A DNA stretch of 64,000 bases from Haloplanus salinus (GTDB lineage: Archaea > Halobacteriota > Halobacteria > Halobacteriales > Haloferacaceae). The notes below the pieces were generated by a model that ran no database searches, was not told the DNA's origin, and saw only the letters and a list, made by a program, of their open reading frames with translations. The stretch is from the NCBI RefSeq assembly GCF_003336245.1, contig NZ_QPHM01000001.1, forward strand, positions 2,050,113 to 2,114,112. Reading direction: 5' to 3'. This document shows positions 58,629 through 64,000 of the stretch, in pieces. Every line of letters starts with the position of its first letter. Position 1 is the stretch's first letter. The position numbers were made by a program, and so were the translations under genes.

Positions 58629-59867
58629 TCACTGTTCCTGTGCCGGCGCCAACTCGTCGAGGTCGACCGACTTCTCCAGCAACACGTCCTTTTGATCCGC
58701 GACGACGCGCTCCTCGCGCATCAGCTTCTTGTAGGCGCTCTGGGGCGAGAGGTCGCCGATCAGGACGCCGCCGACGATTTTGCCGTCCTTGAACGCCAGC
58801 CGACGCCACTCGGTGTCGGAGTACTTGCGCTCGCACTCGTCGTCGCCGATAGTGGGGTGACCGAACGAGAGGAACGGAAAGTCGAAGTGGGTGATGGAGT
58901 ACGAGGAGACGAAACGGAAGGGTTCGGAGCCGGGGTCGAGCATGTTCTTCGCCGCGGTCGTGCCTTGCGACTTGGCGCTGTCCCACGAGCCGTTCTGGGC
59001 GCGTTCGCCGAGGATCGTATCGTGATAGCGCGTGATGTCGCCGGCGGCGTAGACGTCGTCGACGCTCGTCCGCATATACTCGTCGACGAAGATGCCGTCG
59101 TCGCGTTCGACGCCCGTCCCCTGCAGAAGCTCCGTGTTGAAATCGAGACCGATCGCGATACCGACGAAGTCACCTTCGTAGCGGTCGCCGTTGGGGTCGA
59201 TCGCTGCGGTTACGCGGCCGTCGTCGTCCGTCTCGAAGCGGTCGACGCCGCTCTGAAACACGGGAGTGACGCCGCGTTCGCGCATGGCCTCGTGGAGGAT
59301 CTCCGCCCCCTCGGTCGAGAGCGCGTAGCGCCACCAGCAGTCGCCGCGCATGAGGTAGTGGGCCTCCACGTCCTGTTCGCCACAGATAGCCGCGAGGTCG
59401 ATCCCCAACAGCCCGGCGCCGACGACGATGCCCGTCTCGGCCTGCGCCGCGTGCTCGCGGATCGCGCGGGCGTCCTGGAACGTCCAGAAGTGGTGGATGC
59501 CGTCGGCGTCGCTGTTCTCGACCGGCAGCTGCGTCGGCGTCCCGCCGGTGGCGACCAGTAGCTTGTCGTACTCGATCGTCTCGTCCTCGTGGGTTCGAAG
59601 GCGGTGCCCCTCGGGGTCGATGTTCGTCACCAGCGTGTCGAGCCGCAGGTCGATGTCGCGGTCCGCGTACCACGACGGCTCGTGGATGGAGATGGGCATC
59701 TCCGGAAGCTTCCCCTTCGCGAACTCCTTGATGAGGATGCGGTTGTAGAGGGTTTCCCCCTCGTCGGTGATGACGGTGATCTCGGCGTCGGGCGCCTCCT
59801 CGCGCAACGTCTCGGCGGCAGAACTCCCCGCGATCCCGTCACCGATGATCACATACGACTGACTCAT
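58629..59867 (-). CDS. FAD-dependent NAD(P)-disulfide-type oxidoreductase
   Basis: The 412-residue protein has an N-terminal FAD fold (YVIIGDGIAGSSAAETL), LLVATGGTP, a second dinucleotide fold (TGIVVGAGLLGIDLAAI) and the second FAD motif VDDVYAAGDI. It resembles rubredoxin/nitrite reductase-type flavoproteins, which pass electrons from NAD(P)H to a small redox carrier. No redox-active CxxC is present. The partner is unknown. Confidence 0.9.
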   Translation of the reverse strand: MSQSYVIIGDGIAGSSAAETLREEAPDAEITVITDEGETLYNRILIKEFAKGKLPEMPISIHEPSWYADRDIDLRLDTLVTNIDPEGHRLRTHEDETIEYDKLLVATGGTPTQLPVENSDADGIHHFWTFQDARAIREHAAQAETGIVVGAGLLGIDLAAICGEQDVEAHYLMRGDCWWRYALSTEGAEILHEAMRERGVTPVFQSGVDRFETDDDGRVTAAIDPNGDRYEGDFVGIAIGLDFNTELLQGTGVERDDGIFVDEYMRTSVDDVYAAGDITRYHDTILGERAQNGSWDSAKSQGTTAAKNMLDPGSEPFRFVSSYSITHFDFPFLSFGHPTIGDDECERKYSDTEWRRLAFKDGKIVGGVLIGDLSPQSAYKKLMREERVVADQKDVLLEKSVDLDELAPAQEQ

Positions 59868-59986
59868 GTCCGGACGTTTGGGGGTACGGGTTAATGTCGA
59901 TTGCTATCCGCGAAACTCGCCGCAATCCCCGACGCCGCCGCCACGGTACCGTTGGGTTGAAGTCCGAACGATCCCAACGATACCCG

Positions 59987-60568
59987 ATGAAACTCCGTCA
60001 GAACGTCCGTCACTTCGCCGCGAAGCAGGCGCTCACCATGCCCGTCGTCGGCGATTTGGTGCGCGAGAAACTCGTCGACCTCCACGTCGACGTATTCGGG
60101 TCGAAGGCCGCCGAGGGTCGTCGTGCGGAGCGCGAGCCGCGGTTGGAGGCGTTCTTCGATTATACGTTCGACACCTACGTCGACGCCCTCGACGAGGGCT
60201 TCTCCGAGGCGAAGGCCCGCGAAATCACTCACGTCCAAGCCAACTTCGAGTTCTACAACCACGGCTGGACCGAGATGATGGAGTTTCCCGCCGACGAACT
60301 CGACGACCACCACGACCGCTACGGCGACTTCTTCGAGCGCCACGGCATCACCATCGCCGACCCGCTCGGCGAGTACGGCGGCGACCTGCCGGACGCCCCG
60401 TCGACGCCCGACCGCATCGAGGACCCCGTCCATCCCCACGCCGAAGGCGGTTTCGCCGACGACGTTTACGTCGAGGACGGCGACGGCAACCTCGTCGTCG
60501 GCGGCCAGGCGGAACCCGACGACGTGGACGTCTCCGTCGCCCCCGGCGTCGAGGACGGCGAGGCTTAG
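59987..60568 (+). CDS. DUF6149-type haloarchaeal protein
   Basis: The 193-residue protein begins MKLRQNVRHFAAKQALTMP and contains HVDVFGSKAAEGR and EITHVQANFEFYNHGWTEMMEFP. It is acidic and soluble. I recall this as a haloarchaea-specific DUF6149 family without known function. ATG 59987 is used; the frame is open to 59894. It overlaps the next, convergent gene by 4 bp. Confidence 0.72.
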   Translation: MKLRQNVRHFAAKQALTMPVVGDLVREKLVDLHVDVFGSKAAEGRRAEREPRLEAFFDYTFDTYVDALDEGFSEAKAREITHVQANFEFYNHGWTEMMEFPADELDDHHDRYGDFFERHGITIADPLGEYGGDLPDAPSTPDRIEDPVHPHAEGGFADDVYVEDGDGNLVVGGQAEPDDVDVSVAPGVEDGEA

Positions 60569-61875
60569 TTCTCCGCGATCCGATCCGCACATTCGAACCC
60601 GGCGACGACCCCTCCGTTCAGGCTTCGCTCGGGGTACTGCGCCCGACTCGCCATCCCCGCGTAGTAGACGCCCTCGCCGACCGCTTCCGATAGCTCGTAC
60701 GGCACCACCATCTCCAGGTAGCCCCGCTCGTACACCGGCGCCGCCCGCGGGTTGCGCGCCACGCGGAACTCGCGAACGTCCGCGGGGTCGAAGCCGGGGA
60801 ACATCCCCGCGATGTGGCCCAGCCACGTCTCCCGCAACGCGTCGTCGTCCATCCGCCACACGTCCTCCGAGGGGTCCTGGACGTAACTGGCGACGTAGCA
60901 CAGGTGATCGCCGCCGTATCGCGCCGGCGGAACGAAGTTCGTGTGTTCGATCAGCGCGCCGAACGGCGCGTCGTGGGCGACGTTGAGCCAGTACGTCTCG
61001 GTCAGCGGCTCGTCCATCGTCACCACGGCACAAACGGCGCCCTGAAAGTCGATGTCACAGGTGTAGCCCGTCAGCTCCTCGAGCACGTTCGGCATCGTCG
61101 CGACGACGACGCCGTCGGTCGGGCGTCGCTCCGTGCCCGACGCGGTGTCGACGGTGATCGATTCCACCGTGCCGCCCCGGACGCCGAGGTCCGTCGCCCG
61201 CGCGCCGGTCACGACGTTCTCCCGACCCACCGCGTCGACGAGGGCGTCGATCAGGGCGGCGAAGCCGCCCTCGAAGTAGCCGAGGATTTCGCCGCGGCGC
61301 AGGTCGCGCTCCCCCCGGAACTTGATGCGGCCGAGGAGCCACGCGGCGCTCACGTCGCCCTTTCGGTCGCCGAACTTCGCGTCCAACAGCGGCTCGAAGA
61401 AGTTCTCGTAGACGCCGCGGGTGGCGTGCGAGCGGAGGAAGTCCTCGATCGGCACGTCCTCGAACTCGGTCAGATCGTCGTACGTATCGAAGCGCGGCCA
61501 CCCACCTCGAACGTCGATTTCGAGGGTCAGGAGGCCGAGCCGGAACGTGTCGTAGAGGCTCAGGTGGGGGTAGGCGGCGATCTGTGGCAGGGTGTCGAGC
61601 GGGTGGACGACGCCGTCGACGTAGTAGGCGTTCTTGCCGATCCGCCACTCCACGCGGTCGCCCAGTCCCAGGTCCTCGGCCAGTTCGACGATGGTCTCCT
61701 CGGACTTCGAGAGGTGGTGGTAGAATCGTTCGACCTCGTCGCCGGCGGTCGAATACGTCGCCGCCAACCCGCCGAGGTCGTCGCTCGCCTCCAGCACCGT
61801 CGCCTCGTACCCCCGCTGCTGGAGTCGATAGGCGGCGGCGAGTCCGGCGATGCCGCCACCGACGACGTGGATCAT
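60565..61875 (-). CDS. NAD(P)/FAD-dependent oxidoreductase (amine-oxidase/PPOX-like)
   Basis: The 436-residue protein begins with a Rossmann FAD motif (MIHVVGGGIAGLAAAYRLQ) and LEASDDLGGLAATY, and ends with YYAGMASRAQYPERSLNGGVVAGFECADRIA, the second FAD contact of the family. It resembles haloarchaeal protoporphyrinogen-oxidase-like flavoproteins linked to lipid or polysaccharide synthesis. The substrate is not known. Confidence 0.85.
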   Translation of the reverse strand: MIHVVGGGIAGLAAAYRLQQRGYEATVLEASDDLGGLAATYSTAGDEVERFYHHLSKSEETIVELAEDLGLGDRVEWRIGKNAYYVDGVVHPLDTLPQIAAYPHLSLYDTFRLGLLTLEIDVRGGWPRFDTYDDLTEFEDVPIEDFLRSHATRGVYENFFEPLLDAKFGDRKGDVSAAWLLGRIKFRGERDLRRGEILGYFEGGFAALIDALVDAVGRENVVTGARATDLGVRGGTVESITVDTASGTERRPTDGVVVATMPNVLEELTGYTCDIDFQGAVCAVVTMDEPLTETYWLNVAHDAPFGALIEHTNFVPPARYGGDHLCYVASYVQDPSEDVWRMDDDALRETWLGHIAGMFPGFDPADVREFRVARNPRAAPVYERGYLEMVVPYELSEAVGEGVYYAGMASRAQYPERSLNGGVVAGFECADRIAEN

Positions 61876-62054
61876 ATCCGAACTGTGGCGAGCGAGGGTA
61901 AGTGAATTGTGGATTCGCGGAGCGGCCGCCTCGGCTGCCGTGGCGAAGGCGACGGACGGCGTGTCGAACGGGCACCGGAACGAGCGTACTCGCCCGCGCG
62001 GGCCCGCGCGAGCCTACCCGTACTCTCATACGCCCGTGGTGCCACCCACCGACC

Positions 62055-63311
62055 ATGGTCGATGCACGCGTGTCACGCCGCCGCCTGCTCGCAGCAGTAG
62101 CCCTCTCTAGCTCGGTGACGGGCTGTGCTGGCACGCCCGATGGGGGGTCCGGGGCGAGCGAGTCGGCGGGCTCGACACCGCGCGGGACGTCGACGGGACC
62201 CGACCGGGCGAGGCGATCGGCCGCTTCCGAGTCGACCGCCGACGTCGCCGTCACCGAGGCGCTGACCGGTCTCGCGAACCCGTGGGGCCTCGCCGTCCTC
62301 CCCGACGAATCCGGGCTGTTGGTGACCGAGCAGGCTGGACGGCTCCTGTTAGCGGACCTGGACACCGGTGATCGAACCACGCTGGCAGGGGTCCCCGAGG
62401 TCCACGCCCGCGGCCAAGGTGGGCTACTCGACGTGACGCTACACCCCGACTTCGACTCGACCCGGCTCGTCTACTTCACGTACTCCGTCGCGGGCGAGGG
62501 TGGGTCGACCACGCGCGTCGGTCGCGGCCGACTCGATCACGACCGGGGGCGGCTCACCAGCGTCGAACCGATCTACACCGCCCGCCCGTTCGTCGAGTCG
62601 AACGGCCACTACGGCTCGCGAGCCGTCTTCGATACCGAGGGGTATCTCTACGTTAGCGTGGGCGACCGGCAGTTCAAGGACTTCGGCCCGAATCACGTCG
62701 CACAACTGCTTGACGACGACCTCGGTTCGGTGTTACGGCTGCACGACGACGGGTCGATCCCCGACTCGAACCCGTTCGTCGACGATCCGGACGCCTCGGA
62801 CGCGGTGTTCACCTACGGCAACCGGAATCCACAGGGGCTCACGATCCATCCCGAGACGGGTGCGGTGTGGGAGACGGAGTACGGCGAGCGCGACGGGGAC
62901 GAGATAAACGTTCTCGAGCCGGGTGCGAACTACGGCTGGCCCGTTGCGGACAACTCCTGCGAGTACGGCACCGACGACCCGGTCGGCGTCCCGCACGAGG
63001 AGCGTGACGACGTGGTCGCGCCCGTCTACGGGTGGCCCTGTGGGAGCGGCGGGTTCCCGCCGAGCGGAACCACCTTCTACGACGGGGAGGCGTTTTCCGA
63101 CTGGCGTGGCGACCTGTTCGTCGCCGGCCTGGCCAAACGATATCTCGCGCACTTTACCGTCGACGGGCGCGAGGTGACGGAGGTGACGCCGTTGCTGGCC
63201 GACCGTAACCAGCGCCTCCGCGACGTGACGGTGTCGCCGGTCTCGGGTCATCTCTACGTGGCAGTCGACGCCGACACCGCACCGATCTACCGCATTGCGC
63301 CCGCCGACTGA
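62055..63311 (+). CDS. PQQ-dependent sugar dehydrogenase-like Tat lipoprotein
   Basis: The 418-residue protein starts with a Tat motif (VSRRRLLAAVALS) and a lipobox SVTGC, so it is an exported lipoprotein. After a Ser/Thr-rich linker the soluble glucose/sorbosone dehydrogenase beta-propeller follows: LTGLANPWGLAVLPDESGLL, GQGGLLDVTLHPDF, YTYGNRNPQGLTIHP and EYGERDGDEINVLEPGANYGWP. Quinoprotein oxidation of a sugar outside the cell is likely. ATG 62055 matches the signal. Confidence 0.9.
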   Translation: MVDARVSRRRLLAAVALSSSVTGCAGTPDGGSGASESAGSTPRGTSTGPDRARRSAASESTADVAVTEALTGLANPWGLAVLPDESGLLVTEQAGRLLLADLDTGDRTTLAGVPEVHARGQGGLLDVTLHPDFDSTRLVYFTYSVAGEGGSTTRVGRGRLDHDRGRLTSVEPIYTARPFVESNGHYGSRAVFDTEGYLYVSVGDRQFKDFGPNHVAQLLDDDLGSVLRLHDDGSIPDSNPFVDDPDASDAVFTYGNRNPQGLTIHPETGAVWETEYGERDGDEINVLEPGANYGWPVADNSCEYGTDDPVGVPHEERDDVVAPVYGWPCGSGGFPPSGTTFYDGEAFSDWRGDLFVAGLAKRYLAHFTVDGREVTEVTPLLADRNQRLRDVTVSPVSGHLYVAVDADTAPIYRIAPAD

Positions 63312-63520
63312 GCTCCCGTCCCGGTCGATTCCGATCCCTCCGGTTCGGATACGCGGAGCGAGCGGACGCTCCCGACGGGGGCTCCGACGACGGGGCGTTC
63401 CCCGCTTTTCCGACGGGTCCGACGCCGAGTTCCGTCGACCGTCCGGCGCACTGACCGGGGTCCGTCGCCGGGCGTAGCGGGGACGAAGAGCGGACCCTTC
63501 ACCGAACGGAACGGGCCAAC
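63312..63520. other. Intergenic region before the right-edge gene
   Basis: This 209-bp convergent gap is GC-rich with no clear terminator or gene. Confidence 0.4.
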
Positions 63521-64000
63521 TCAGACGCCCTCGTCGCCCACGTCCGGATCGGTCAGATCCGCCGCCAACACGAAGTCGGGGTCGCCGCTCACGTCCGCCC
63601 GCGCCGCCGCGGCGTCGGTGACGAACCGGGGCGTCTCGGGGACCAACAGCCGCGCCCGGTCGGCGTCGAGAGTCGCGGCGTCCTGCGCGACGGCGGCGAC
63701 GAGCGCTCGCGCGGCGTCGAGGTCCGCCCACGCGCCGACCGCGTACTCCGTCCAGCGCTCGTCGTCGGCCTCGAACGCTCGGTTCCGAACCGCCAGCCCC
63801 CGCGTGCCGCCGCCTTGGACGATGATCAGGCCGCCCACTCCCGCCGCCCGCTCCAGGTCGGCGGGCCGCAGTTCCGAGAGCGTCCACGCCTCCGAGGGGT
63901 GGATCGTCAGCCCCCGCAGGTGATCCCGCGCGTCCGAGTCGGCCCAGAACGTCCACCCGGCCTCGGGGTCGGCACACACGTCGAGTCCGGGATCCGCGCC
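63521..64000 (-). CDS. Protein of unknown family, 5' part beyond the window
   Basis: About 160 C-terminal residues are visible; the frame continues through the window edge, and the internal GTG at 63979 need not be the start. Visible stretches are WTLSELRPADLERAAGVGGL, IIVQGGGTRGLAVRNRAFE and WTEYAVGAWADLDAARAL. The pattern is compatible with a GNAT-type acetyltransferase or similar fold, but I cannot assign it. Confidence 0.6.
   Translation of the reverse strand, partial: GADPGLDVCADPEAGWTFWADSDARDHLRGLTIHPSEAWTLSELRPADLERAAGVGGLIIVQGGGTRGLAVRNRAFEADDERWTEYAVGAWADLDAARALVAAVAQDAATLDADRARLLVPETPRFVTDAAAARADVSGDPDFVLAADLTDPDVGDEGV

Overview
The window is chromosomal DNA of a halophilic archaeon of the Halobacteria. 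The evidence is a GC content near 70 percent, very acidic proteins, Tat-type signal peptides, archaeal TATA promoters with short or absent leaders, an aIF2 beta gene, MptA, PNT transhydrogenase, HalOD1 and DUF7344-type proteins, and an A1-U72 archaeal initiator tRNA. I cannot name the genus from the sequence alone.

Layout. 1-3.3 kb: ferric-iron ABC importer (permease cut by the window edge, lipoprotein binding protein) and a GT75-type glycosyltransferase; both transcription units have DtxR/IdeR-like palindromes at their promoters. 3.4-9 kb: polyphosphate kinase, MrfA-type helicase, DCC thiol protein, DUF123 protein. 9.2-19.5 kb: lactate region with a FAD/Fe-S 2-hydroxyacid dehydrogenase, LctP permease, wHTH regulator, Nramp-like transporter, LutC and a fused LutB-LutA. 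19.5-25.4 kb: PRC-barrel protein, TrkA-N/DHH protein, tRNA-Lys with a tandem array of its own 3' end, glutaredoxin-like protein, DUF1326/DUF2182 pair, GAF histidine kinase. 25.4-34.1 kb: ThrRS, APC-like permease, Ogg-type glycosylase, ars operon (LMW arsenate reductase, ACR3 pump, ArsR), UPF0212, UPF0058 and two convergent DUF7344-like wHTH proteins. 34.4-41.6 kb: a TasA/SipW-type surface protein carrying an inserted vWA domain, aIF2 beta, two small zinc ribbons, initiator tRNA-Met with a duplicated 3' end, a four-CBS protein with an HPF/RaiA-like tail, a DUF457 membrane protein and universal stress proteins.

41.9-49.9 kb: an 8-kb integrated element in tRNA-Ile(GAT). It is bounded by a perfect 20-bp repeat of the tRNA 3' end, is clearly AT-richer than its surroundings, and carries a tyrosine integrase, an XPD/DinG-like helicase with four cysteines and an unusual DERP Walker B, a wHTH repressor facing a SWIM zinc-finger gene across a palindromic operator and structured leader, a HalOD1 protein, a DUF1102-like Tat protein, a four-repeat homing-endonuclease-associated protein and the stump of a second integrase.

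50-64 kb: core genome again: FxsA, DUF255 thioredoxin protein, TrmB regulator, MptA, PNPOx-like protein, the pntAA-pntAB-pntB operon, small haloarchaeal proteins, two FAD oxidoreductases, a Tat lipoprotein of the PQQ/sorbosone dehydrogenase fold and a gene cut by the right edge.

The most noteworthy points are the integrated element and its helicase, the tRNA 3'-end duplications with antisense T-arm segments at two unrelated tRNAs, the vWA-in-TasA protein, the CBS-HPF fusion and iron-box control of a GT75 enzyme. All functional statements are from reading the sequence; no database search was run.
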